The translations under genes were made by a program, and so were the position numbers. A stretch of 7,487 nucleotides of DNA from Gammaproteobacteria bacterium (GTDB lineage: Bacteria > Pseudomonadota > Gammaproteobacteria > UBA6429 > Thiohalophilaceae): positions 1-7,487 of the forward strand of contig JAUVGM010000106.1 in NCBI GenBank assembly GCA_030593785.1, written 5' to 3'. Shown one piece after another: positions 1 through 6,226 of the stretch; position 1 is the first letter of the stretch, and every line of letters begins with the position of its first letter. The notes beneath the pieces were generated by a model. The model did not search any database and was not told the origin of the DNA. It saw only the letters and a list, made by a program, of their open reading frames with translations.

Positions 1-623
1 ACTCGTAAAAGAATATGCGATTCATTAATAATTTGCATAAACCCTGCATTTACCCGGTTAGGAAAAAGAGGATGATTTTCAATGCCTGCGCCCAGCTCAT
101 CAACCGCAGCGGTTTCTATATTATCGACTATCGTCACTGCATGAGGATTACCCATCGAAACAGCACCGATTTTTAGCATTTGCCCGTTCACATCCAGCGA
201 ATATTCATCCAGACGTGTATCGGCATTAAAAGGGATATTCCAGGGACTAAATTCAGGCACGCCCATGTCCACCGTGATTTGGCCATCACCCTGAACATGT
301 AGCTCAATAACACCCGATGCCGTTTCAACCCGAATAAGATCTTTATCGGTTAAGCCTTTTTCGCGTACAAACACAGCAAAACAACGCGCCCCATTGCCGC
401 ACTGTTCAACCTCACCACCATCAGCATTAAAAATACGATAAATAAAATCAACATCATCTGTTTCAGCCGCTTCAACCAATAACAGTTGATCACAACCTAC
501 GCCAAAATGCCGATCGGCAAGATAACGTACCTGAGCTTCTGAAAGATCAATATCCTGATTAATGGCATCAATAACGACAAAGTCGTTGCCAAGGCCGTGC
601 ATTTTTGTGAATTCAATTTCCAT
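1..623 (-). CDS. dapF: Diaminopimelate epimerase, 3' end outside the window
   Basis: This enzyme interconverts LL- and meso-diaminopimelate in the cytoplasm, the step that supplies meso-DAP for lysine and peptidoglycan synthesis. About 207 codons are present, against roughly 275 for the family. The start is the ATG at 621-623 and the reading frame is open to base 1. The N-terminus reads MEIEFTKMHGLGNDFVVID, the typical DapF opening that includes the substrate-binding Asn13. The first catalytic cysteine is Cys75 in the block EQCGNGARC (73-81). GNPHAV, further on, is another family signature. The second catalytic cysteine, expected near residue 220 in a GSGERxACGTGA-type motif, lies beyond the left edge. 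The gene sits 30 bp downstream of the CoA-binding protein gene on the same strand and is probably co-transcribed with it. I see no strong Shine-Dalgarno sequence before the ATG. The identification is very secure. Confidence 0.96.
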   Translation of the reverse strand, partial: MEIEFTKMHGLGNDFVVIDAINQDIDLSEAQVRYLADRHFGVGCDQLLLVEAAETDDVDFIYRIFNADGGEVEQCGNGARCFAVFVREKGLTDKDLIRVETASGVIELHVQGDGQITVDMGVPEFSPWNIPFNADTRLDEYSLDVNGQMLKIGAVSMGNPHAVTIVDNIETAAVDELGAGIENHPLFPNRVNAGFMQIINESHILLR

Positions 624-653
624 GGGTTATTTTATGCTGATCATTATTGTTTG

Positions 654-1079
654 TCATTTCAACAGTTGAACATAATCCCGATAAACACACCGATCCATCA
701 CTACTGTAATACCTGCTTCTTGTGCCCGTAATGCCTCAACCTCATTGATCACCCCATCTTGTAACCAAATAAGTGGTACTTTCAGCTTAATACACGCATC
801 AATTATCGGCACGATTTTATCAGGCGCACGAAAGATATCCACCATGTCAATTTTAGACTGCAATGCTTCAGGAATTGACTCTAAATCCGCATACGCTTTT
901 TCACCCAAAACTACGTCAATCGCTGGGCGTACCGGGATAATCTGATATCCAAACCCCTGCATTGCATTCGAAACACTATGACTCGGTCTTTTTGGTTTTG
1001 GTGATAAGCCAATAACTGCTATGATTTTCGTTTCTTTGAGAAGTGTTTTTATTTCATCGAGTGTCGGATTCGTAAACAT
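654..1079 (-). CDS. CoA-binding (YccU-type) Rossmann protein
   Basis: A 141-aa cytoplasmic protein of the small CoA_binding_2 / YccU family, a single Rossmann domain related to the CoA-binding domain of succinyl-CoA synthetase alpha. The family is generally thought to bind CoA or acyl-CoA, but no reaction is assigned. Visible features are the glycine-turn strand IIAVIGLSPKPKRPSHS (19-35), the second strand GYQIIPVRP, the segment WLQDGVIN, and the C-terminal VVMDRC (126-131) that is typical of the family. Most relatives I know of read IPVNP where this one has IPVRP. The length is normal, so the protein is complete. The start at 1077-1079 has a GAGG about 9 nt upstream on the minus strand. It is the first gene of a leftward pair with dapF and is divergent from the S1-domain gene, which leaves about 100 bp for promoters. 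Confidence 0.9.
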   Translation of the reverse strand: MFTNPTLDEIKTLLKETKIIAVIGLSPKPKRPSHSVSNAMQGFGYQIIPVRPAIDVVLGEKAYADLESIPEALQSKIDMVDIFRAPDKIVPIIDACIKLKVPLIWLQDGVINEVEALRAQEAGITVVMDRCVYRDYVQLLK

Positions 1080-1100
1080 TTAAATAAGCCTCAAAACTAA

Positions 1101-1133
1101 TTTTGCTCATGCTATCAAGCAGCATAAGAAATT
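1101..1133. repeat. Imperfect inverted repeat between divergent genes
   Basis: ATGCT (1109-1113) and AGCAT (1121-1125) form a 5-bp dyad with a 7-nt loop. It sits inside a weaker outer match, with AATTT near 1099-1103 facing AAATT at 1129-1133. The dyad lies between the two divergent transcription units and just upstream of the candidate -10 box for the rightward genes. It could be an operator or simply chance in AT-rich DNA. I see no match to a named regulator. Confidence 0.25.
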
Positions 1134-1137
1134 AGAG

Positions 1138-1143
1138 TATAAT
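1138..1143 (+). promoter_or_regulatory. Candidate -10 box of the rightward operon
   Basis: A perfect TATAAT lies 40 bp upstream of the ATG at 1184, which would give a leader of roughly 30-35 nt. No good -35 hexamer exists at 16-18 bp spacing (TCAAGC at 17 bp matches only 2 of 6), so the promoter would be weak or activator-dependent. The overlapping minus-strand sequence TATACT (1136-1141) could serve the leftward pair, also without a good -35. Confidence 0.4.
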
Positions 1144-1183
1144 TCACATTCATGGAAACCGCCCCATCTATCGAGATGAAACA

Positions 1184-2020
1184 ATGATTACAATTGGTAA
1201 AACTTACACTTTAAAAGCCCTCAAAAAACTCGATTTTGGTGTTTATTTAGATGCTGAAGATTTGTACGAAGTTCTCTTGCCAAAAAAATATGTACCCAGA
1301 GATCTTGAAATGGGCGAAGAAATTGAGGTTTTTCTTTATCTTGATTCGGAAGATCGCCCTGTCGCAACTACACTCAAACCAAAAGCACAACTCGGTGAGT
1401 TTGCCTATTTACAGGTTGTTGATATCAATAACATGGGTGCTTTTTTAGACTGGGGCCTGGAAAAAGATCTTTTTGTTCCCTTTGGTGAACAACATCGTCC
1501 TATGGAAGTAGGCCGATCTTATATTGTCTACTTGTATCTCGATAAAATAAAAGGCCGCATCACCGCATCATCTAAAATTGATAAATTTCTTGATGATGAA
1601 AAACCCCATGATTTCACACCACAACAAGCGGTTAAGCTACTTGTCGCTAACAGTACTGATCTTGGATACAAAGCCATTATTAACAATAGCCATTGGGGCG
1701 TGTTATATAAAAATGATGTATTCCAACGTTTAAGTTTTGGTCAAAGTATTGATGGTTTTATAAAACGCATACGGCCTGATGGAAAAATAGATTTAAGTCT
1801 GCAAGGCGGCAAAGAAACGCGTGATAAATATGAAAGGATTATTCTTACCCACTTAAATCAACAAGGTGGTTTTGCTCCAGTGCACGATAAGACTGATCCA
1901 AAAATCATTTCGGATTTATTTGGCATGAGTAAAAAAGCCTTTAAAAAAGCCATTGGCAGTTTATACAAACAAAAAATTATTAATATTGAAAAAGACGGTA
2001 TTAATTTAGTTAAAAAATAA
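1184..2020 (+). CDS. cvfB: S1-domain RNA-binding protein, CvfB/YitL family
   Basis: A 278-aa cytoplasmic protein of the CvfB (YitL) family, which has tandem S1-like OB-fold domains followed by a winged helix. In Staphylococcus aureus the homologue binds RNA and affects virulence-factor expression; the role in gammaproteobacteria is not established. The first S1-like domain covers about residues 1-62 (GKTYTLKALKKLDFGVYLDA). The second covers about 67-132 and has the typical core GAFLDWGLEKDLFVPFGEQ. A third covers about 145-208 (NSHWGVLYKNDVF, then GFIKRIRPDGKIDLSL). The winged helix is at about 215-275 (SDLFGMSKKAFKKAIGSLYKQ). Length and order fit the family. GAGATGA lies upstream of the ATG as a modest ribosome-binding site. 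It is the first gene of a rightward group and is followed after 27 bp by the cytochrome gene. Such genes are sometimes labelled GntR-like because of the C-terminal winged helix, which I think is misleading. Confidence 0.88.
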   Translation: MITIGKTYTLKALKKLDFGVYLDAEDLYEVLLPKKYVPRDLEMGEEIEVFLYLDSEDRPVATTLKPKAQLGEFAYLQVVDINNMGAFLDWGLEKDLFVPFGEQHRPMEVGRSYIVYLYLDKIKGRITASSKIDKFLDDEKPHDFTPQQAVKLLVANSTDLGYKAIINNSHWGVLYKNDVFQRLSFGQSIDGFIKRIRPDGKIDLSLQGGKETRDKYERIILTHLNQQGGFAPVHDKTDPKIISDLFGMSKKAFKKAIGSLYKQKIINIEKDGINLVKK

Positions 2021-2047
2021 AATTTCAGCAACTAATCGGACTATATT

Positions 2048-2479
2048 ATGAAAACATTTTCACTCTTAACTATTCTTATCGGTATGTTTTTAATTCAAAC
2101 GGCTAATGCAAGTGATGGCCATAAAACAGGCCAACAGCTCTACAAAGATAATTGCGCTTCTTGTCATGGTACGAGTGGTGGCATGGACATGAATAAACGT
2201 GTTGCACCACCTATTATTGCAGTACGTATGCACTATATTGGTACCTACGCTGATAAAGATTCTTTTGTTATGGCTGTTGCAGACTGGGTAGAAAAACAAG
2301 ATGCAGATAACTCATTAATGCGTGGCGCAATCCGTCGTTTTAATATTATGCCGCCTCTTTCTATTAGCCGTGCAGATGCTGAAAAAATTGCTGAATATAT
2401 TTATGAAGGCAATGTAGAAAAACCTGAAGGGTTCCAGCAACATTTTGAAGAACGCCACGGTAAAAACAGAAACCAGTAA
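2048..2479 (+). CDS. Periplasmic class I monoheme cytochrome c
   Basis: A 143-aa exported electron-carrier protein. Residues 1-21 form a signal peptide (Lys2, hydrophobic core SLLTILIGMFLI, cleavage likely after ANA at 19-21). The heme-attachment motif is CASCH (Cys36, Cys39, His40), and the likely distal ligand is Met101 in FNIMPPL. A C-terminal helix (ADAEKIAEYIYE) completes the small cytochrome c fold, as in the cytochrome_CBB3 type. The mature protein would carry one covalent heme in the periplasm; its redox partner is unknown. The 27-bp gap from the S1-domain gene and the 7-bp gap to recQ suggest co-transcription, although neither neighbour is respiratory. The ribosome-binding site is weak (CGGA region). 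The heme assignment is secure; the physiological role is open. Confidence 0.9.
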   Translation: MKTFSLLTILIGMFLIQTANASDGHKTGQQLYKDNCASCHGTSGGMDMNKRVAPPIIAVRMHYIGTYADKDSFVMAVADWVEKQDADNSLMRGAIRRFNIMPPLSISRADAEKIAEYIYEGNVEKPEGFQQHFEERHGKNRNQ

Positions 2480-2486
2480 TCCCACC

Positions 2487-4598
2487 ATGAACCGCGCGCA
2501 AGACATATTACAAAAAACATTTGGTTATGACGATTTTCGTCATCATCAAGCTGACATCATTCAAAGTTTATTAAATAGCGATGATGCTTTAGTTTTAATG
2601 CCAACCGGTGGTGGTAAGTCGTTGTGTTATCAAATCCCGGCCATGGTGCGAGATGGTGTGGGCATTATCATTTCACCTCTTATTGCATTAATGCAAGATC
2701 AGGTTGATGCCTTACAACAACTTGGCATCCGCGCTGCTTTTTTAAATTCATCCATGGATGGTGCAGCACAAAACAAAACTGAACAACTTTTACTGAACGG
2801 TGAAATTGATCTTCTTTATGTAGCACCTGAACGATTAATGACAAATAAAATGCTGTCATTACTTGAACGTGCAACAATTTCTTTGTTTGCCATTGATGAA
2901 GCGCACTGTGTATCACAATGGGGGCACGACTTCCGTAAAGAATATCAACAGTTACGAATCTTGCATGAACGTTTTCCTAATGTGCCGCGAATTGCATTAA
3001 CCGCAACCGCAGATCAACGCACACGTCAGGAAATTGTTGAACAGCTTAACCTTCACGAAGCAAAATTATTTTTAAATAGCTTCGACCGCCCTAATATTAA
3101 TTACACCATTAGTGAAGGTGCAAATGCGCGTGATCGTTTATGGAATTTTTTAGAACGCGACCATGCAAAAGATTCAGGTATTGTTTATTGCTTATCACGT
3201 AACAAGGTTGAAAAGACCGCTGATTGGCTGGTTCGACAAGGCCGTAAAGCTTTGCCTTATCACGCAGGATTATCTGCTGAGGTACGCCAGGAAAACCAGC
3301 GCCGTTTTTTACGTGAAGAAAATATTATTATTGTTGCCACCATCGCTTTTGGTATGGGTATTGATAAACCCGATGTACGTTTTGTTGCTCATCTAAGTTT
3401 ACCCAAAAGTATCGAGGCCTATTATCAAGAAACTGGCCGAGCCGGTCGAGATGGCGCGCCTGCAAATGCATGGATGAGTTATGGCTTACAAGATGTGATC
3501 AGCCTACGACAAATGGCAGAAAGCAACGATTCCAGTGAACAATTCAAACGCATATTACATAATAAACTCGAAACCATGCTGGCCTTGTGTGAACAGCGCC
3601 ATTGTCGCCGGCAATCTATTCTTGCTTATTTTGATGAAGAACTAAAAGAACCTTGCGGCAATTGTGATACCTGTTTAAACCCACCTGAAAGCTGGGATGC
3701 AACCGAAGCTGCACGTAAAGCGCTATCTTGCGTCTATAAAACGGGGCAACGCTTTGGTGTGAATTATGTCATTGATGTTTTACTCGGAAAAGATAATGCA
3801 CGTATAAAACAGTTTGAGCATGCCACCATTAGCACCTATGGCATTGGTAAAGACCATCACGAACAGGAATGGCGTAGCCTATTTCGCCAGCTCATTGCGC
3901 TGGGTTATTTAACAACAGACATTGATGGTCATGGTGCGGTTAAACTTGTCGAACAATCTCGTCCTTTATTGCGTGGTGAAATCGAACTTGTCTTACGCAA
4001 GCCAGCACTCGACAAAGAATCTAAAAAGAAAAAAGGCAAAAGCCGTACTTCTCTACGCAGTGTTGATGAACCATTGTTTGAACTGCTACGTGAACATCGT
4101 TTAGAGATCGCAAACGAGAATGGTGTACCACCCTATATTATCTTCCACGACAGCACGCTTGAAGAAATGGCTAAGACTCGACCCGCTACACTAGATGCCA
4201 TGCGTTATATCAGTGGTGTCGGTGAGCAAAAACTCGATAAATACGGAGATACCTTTTTGGAGGTTATTCTCTCTTCCCCCTTACCCGACATATTAAAAAA
4301 TAATTTAAGTGATACAGTAAATGAAACACTAACCTTACTCAATGATGGCTTAGATGCTGAAACCATCGCAAGCAAACGTGAGATAAAACTCTCAACTGTA
4401 TATACACATTTTGCAGATGCCATTGAAGTCGGCCTGATTGAGGCAAAAGAAGTTCTGCAACTCAGTGACGGTGAACACAATGAAATCGTCAATGCCCTTG
4501 AAATACATATGGACGATGACAGGCTAAAACCTGCCTTTGATGCACTTGAAGGTAACTATGATTACGGCATTTTAAAATGTGTACAGGCAAGTTTTTAA
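2487..4598 (+). CDS. recQ: ATP-dependent DNA helicase RecQ with extra C-terminal domain
   Basis: A 703-aa superfamily 2, 3'-to-5' DNA helicase that acts in recombination and replication-fork repair. Visible in order are motif 0 FGYDDFRHHQ (12-21), Walker A PTGGGKS with Lys44, the DEAH box (137-140) with the RecQ aromatic-loop segment SQWGHDFR, motif VI QETGRAGRDG (314-323), and the zinc cysteines Cys373, Cys390, Cys393 and Cys396. A winged-helix RQC region follows, then an HRDC domain from about residue 530 (LFELLREHRLEIA, then ISGVGEQKLDKYG). E. coli RecQ stops soon after HRDC at about 610 aa. This protein continues for about 100 residues, with ETIASKREIKLSTVYTHFAD resembling the helix-turn-helix extension known in many bacterial RecQs. 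I chose the ATG at 2487 because the frame extends upstream only to a TTG at 2445, inside the cytochrome gene, and ATG 2487 gives the normal RecQ N-terminus. Confidence 0.97.
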   Translation: MNRAQDILQKTFGYDDFRHHQADIIQSLLNSDDALVLMPTGGGKSLCYQIPAMVRDGVGIIISPLIALMQDQVDALQQLGIRAAFLNSSMDGAAQNKTEQLLLNGEIDLLYVAPERLMTNKMLSLLERATISLFAIDEAHCVSQWGHDFRKEYQQLRILHERFPNVPRIALTATADQRTRQEIVEQLNLHEAKLFLNSFDRPNINYTISEGANARDRLWNFLERDHAKDSGIVYCLSRNKVEKTADWLVRQGRKALPYHAGLSAEVRQENQRRFLREENIIIVATIAFGMGIDKPDVRFVAHLSLPKSIEAYYQETGRAGRDGAPANAWMSYGLQDVISLRQMAESNDSSEQFKRILHNKLETMLALCEQRHCRRQSILAYFDEELKEPCGNCDTCLNPPESWDATEAARKALSCVYKTGQRFGVNYVIDVLLGKDNARIKQFEHATISTYGIGKDHHEQEWRSLFRQLIALGYLTTDIDGHGAVKLVEQSRPLLRGEIELVLRKPALDKESKKKKGKSRTSLRSVDEPLFELLREHRLEIANENGVPPYIIFHDSTLEEMAKTRPATLDAMRYISGVGEQKLDKYGDTFLEVILSSPLPDILKNNLSDTVNETLTLLNDGLDAETIASKREIKLSTVYTHFADAIEVGLIEAKEVLQLSDGEHNEIVNALEIHMDDDRLKPAFDALEGNYDYGILKCVQASF

Positions 4599-4607
4599 GC
4601 CCTTAAT

Positions 4608-6014
4608 TTAACCATCCAGCATATCCAGCGGACTCGTCACTGTTACTCCAGGTTTATTCAAAACATGTGTATAAATCATCGTGGTCGAAACATCTGCATG
4701 ACCCAACAATTCCTGAACCGTACGAATGTCGTAACCATTTTCCAGTAAATGCGTAGCAAAGGAATGGCGCAGCACATGACAAGTAACCCGTTTATTAATA
4801 CTCGCTTTATCCGCCATACGCTTTACGTATTTTTGTATAACCGTTTCATGTAAATGGTGACGACGTATGACACCAGAACGAGGATCTTTTGAAATCACTG
4901 TTGCTGGAAAAACATATTGCCACTTTATATCTTTCTCAAACGTAGGATATTTTCTTAACAATGCTTCTGGCATAAAGACACTCCCATAACCTTGTTCAAT
5001 ATCACGTTGATGTAAGACTTTAACCTTCTCAATTTGCTTTTGTAATCGTTGCGCTAACTTTTTAGGCATAGGCACCACCCTATCTTTTTTACCTTTTGCC
5101 TCACGCACCATAATTTGTTGATAATCAAAATCTACATCTTTTATACGTAATCGTACACACTCCATTAATCGCATACCGCAGCCGTACAACAAATTAGCCA
5201 TTAAACTATGTACACTTTCATCATCCATCAATGAAAAGACTTTATTAACTTCATGCTTAGATAAAACAACAGGCAATCTTTTTGGCTTCTTTGATCGTGT
5301 AAATTCAATACAATCACTTAATTCCCGATCCAACACAGATTTATAAAAATACACTAATGCATTTAATGCCTGAGATTGCGTACTCGAAGATACTTTTCGT
5401 TTAAAAACAAGATATTCAAGATAAATCTCTATGTCTTTCTCAAACAATTCAGATGGATCCTTCATTTTATTAAAAGACACAAAACGCATAAACCAACCAA
5501 GGTAAGCTTCCTCTGTACGTTTTGAATAATGCTTTAAACGAATTGACTTAACTAAGTTCTCAATATGTTCTGGATAATGAGCAAAAACTTTTTTAAATAA
5601 ACCCTCGCTTGAATCATTTTTTTCATTCAAGGATTCCTTAAGGCGTTTTAAGTCATCCGAAGAGTAATCTTTAGTAGATTTGCTCTTAGACTTTAACTCT
5701 TTCGCTTTCTTTTCCCATACATGCCACGGATAGTCGTCCGCCCAATCCACATGCACCATTTCGGTGAATAAAATTCTTATTGCCAACAATATCTGACAAA
5801 ATTGCCAATCAAGTAACAATGGATTGCGGTGTTTTATCTTTAAATAACCCGTTACAAACTCAGAACTGTGTTTCGCTAGCTTAACATTAGGATAATGTTT
5901 AATGTAGCTCTCAGCATGCTTCACTATCCAAAGGATTGAATCTGCTTTAACACTATAACGTTTTGATTTGTTAGAAAATTTTTCCCAGAAACGAGAAATA
6001 GAATGATCCTTCAT
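4608..6014 (-). CDS. intI: Integron integrase IntI with long N-terminal extension
   Basis: A 468-aa tyrosine site-specific recombinase that captures and excises gene cassettes by attI x attC and attC x attC recombination, using attC as folded single-stranded DNA. Catalytic residues are Arg282 (LLYGCGMRL), Lys307 (EAKGKKDR), His413 and Arg416 (HVLRHSFATHLL), His439 (LLGHADVSTT) and nucleophile Tyr448. The integron-specific insertion is clear: MPEALLRKYP through WQYVFPA, then RRHHLHETVIQKYVKR (about 348-399). This separates it from XerC/XerD. The SAM-like core-binding domain is at about 143-235. Residues 1-140 are extra compared with classical IntI (about 320-340 aa). They include a Trp-rich stretch (LLLDWQFCQILLAIRILF, then WADDYPWHVW) and a Lys/Ser-rich linker (about 101-140). 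The start at 6012-6014 has GGAG 7 nt upstream. There is no Met between 86 and 176, so a short form starting near residue 140 is not possible with ATG. The gene is convergent with recQ. Confidence 0.95.
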   Translation of the reverse strand: MKDHSISRFWEKFSNKSKRYSVKADSILWIVKHAESYIKHYPNVKLAKHSSEFVTGYLKIKHRNPLLLDWQFCQILLAIRILFTEMVHVDWADDYPWHVWEKKAKELKSKSKSTKDYSSDDLKRLKESLNEKNDSSEGLFKKVFAHYPEHIENLVKSIRLKHYSKRTEEAYLGWFMRFVSFNKMKDPSELFEKDIEIYLEYLVFKRKVSSSTQSQALNALVYFYKSVLDRELSDCIEFTRSKKPKRLPVVLSKHEVNKVFSLMDDESVHSLMANLLYGCGMRLMECVRLRIKDVDFDYQQIMVREAKGKKDRVVPMPKKLAQRLQKQIEKVKVLHQRDIEQGYGSVFMPEALLRKYPTFEKDIKWQYVFPATVISKDPRSGVIRRHHLHETVIQKYVKRMADKASINKRVTCHVLRHSFATHLLENGYDIRTVQELLGHADVSTTMIYTHVLNKPGVTVTSPLDMLDG

Positions 6015-6021
6015 AATGCTA

Positions 6022-6025
6022 CTCC
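6022..6025 (-). promoter_or_regulatory. Ribosome-binding site of intI
   Basis: GGAG on the minus strand, 7 nt before the ATG at 6012-6014. It supports the long form of the integrase, including the N-terminal extension. Confidence 0.7.
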
Positions 6026-6068
6026 ATTAGCAAAAAGACTATCGTCAGCTCTCCATGAACCTGCTACG

Positions 6069-6097
6069 ATTATGCGTAAATAAAACAAAAAATACAA
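6069..6097 (-). promoter_or_regulatory. Candidate integrase promoter (Pint)
   Basis: On the minus strand, TTGTAT (6092-6097) and CATAAT (6069-6074) are separated by 17 bp. The -10 matches 5 of 6 consensus positions and the -35 matches the TTG core. Transcription would start about 45-50 bp upstream of the intI ATG. The spacer holds two long T-tracts, which makes it curved, AT-rich DNA. I found no CTG-N10-CAG LexA box across this region, so SOS control as in class 1 and Vibrio integrons is not supported by sequence. Confidence 0.5.
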
Positions 6098-6105
6098 AAA
6101 ATATG

Positions 6106-6141
6106 CGGCGAGCGGCATATTACATACTATGATGCTCGCCG
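6106..6141. repeat. Imperfect hairpin within the attI region
   Basis: CGGCGAGC (6106-6113) is exactly complementary to GCTCGCCG (6134-6141). Inside it, after a 2x2 mismatch (GG against AT), CATA (6116-6119) pairs with TATG (6128-6131) around an 8-nt loop. This 12-bp imperfect stem is GC-rich in otherwise AT-rich DNA and ends 12 bp before the crossover base. It may be a structural part of attI or a degenerate attC from a lost cassette. Confidence 0.7.
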
Positions 6142-6159
6142 TCTAATTAACTGTTATGT
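6106..6159 (+). other. attI: attI recombination site, crossover G6153/T6154
   Basis: attI is the primary insertion site next to intI. The crossover box is GTTATGT (6153-6159), a variant of the GTTRRRY core, with the exchange between G6153 and T6154. The stretch before it, CTCGCCGTCTAATTAACT, resembles in layout the end of class 1 attI1 as I remember it (TCGCC, then CTAA, then GTTA). The position follows from the cassette boundary: the TTATGT here belongs to cassette 1 and completes its attC. The left limit is not determined; further integrase-binding repeats could lie within 6015-6105. I see no convincing rightward cassette promoter (Pc) here. Confidence 0.75.
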
Positions 6160-6179
6160 GTAATAGAAAGGACAGTTAA
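6147..6179. repeat. Inverted repeat spanning the attI/cassette junction
   Basis: TTAACTGT (6147-6154) and ACAGTTAA (6172-6179) are perfect 8-bp inverted repeats 17 bp apart. The left arm contains the crossover point, so the left arm is integron DNA and the right arm is cassette DNA. It may be chance or may influence integrase binding or mRNA folding. Confidence 0.5.
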
Positions 6180-6215
6180 CGATCCAAAACAGAAATTTAA
6201 ATTTAATAATACTAA

Positions 6216-6220
6216 AAGGA
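6216..6220 (+). promoter_or_regulatory. Ribosome-binding site of the cassette 1 hydrolase gene
   Basis: AAGGA ends 6 nt before the ATG at 6227, in an A-rich leader. It is a strong site that fixes the start codon. Confidence 0.75.
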
Positions 6221-6226
6221 AATAAT

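Noticed and set aside
2445..2486. Upstream extension of recQ to a TTG start
   Set aside because: It overlaps the end of the cytochrome gene and adds 14 residues with no family similarity; ATG 2487 gives the usual RecQ N-terminus.
4205..4492. 95-codon frame on the minus strand opposite the recQ 3' end
   Set aside because: It is a low-complexity Ser-rich shadow of the RecQ C-terminal coding region, with no start signal or family resemblance.
4608..6014. Integrase as XerC, which often lies near dapF in gammaproteobacteria
   Set aside because: The protein has the integron-specific insertion, far exceeds the ~300 aa of XerC, and is followed by attI and attC sites.
6055..6132. 25-codon frame in the attI region, similar in position to the short ORF in class 1 attI1
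   Set aside because: There is no ribosome-binding site, its stop lies inside the hairpin and it contains the integrase promoter; it is most likely chance.
6175..6181. GTTAACG as an alternative attI crossover
   Set aside because: It departs from the core at two positions, and joining G7190 to the following bases would not match the R'' box ACATAAC.
6015..6226. SOS (LexA) box controlling the integrase
   Set aside because: No CTG-N10-CAG match was found in this region.
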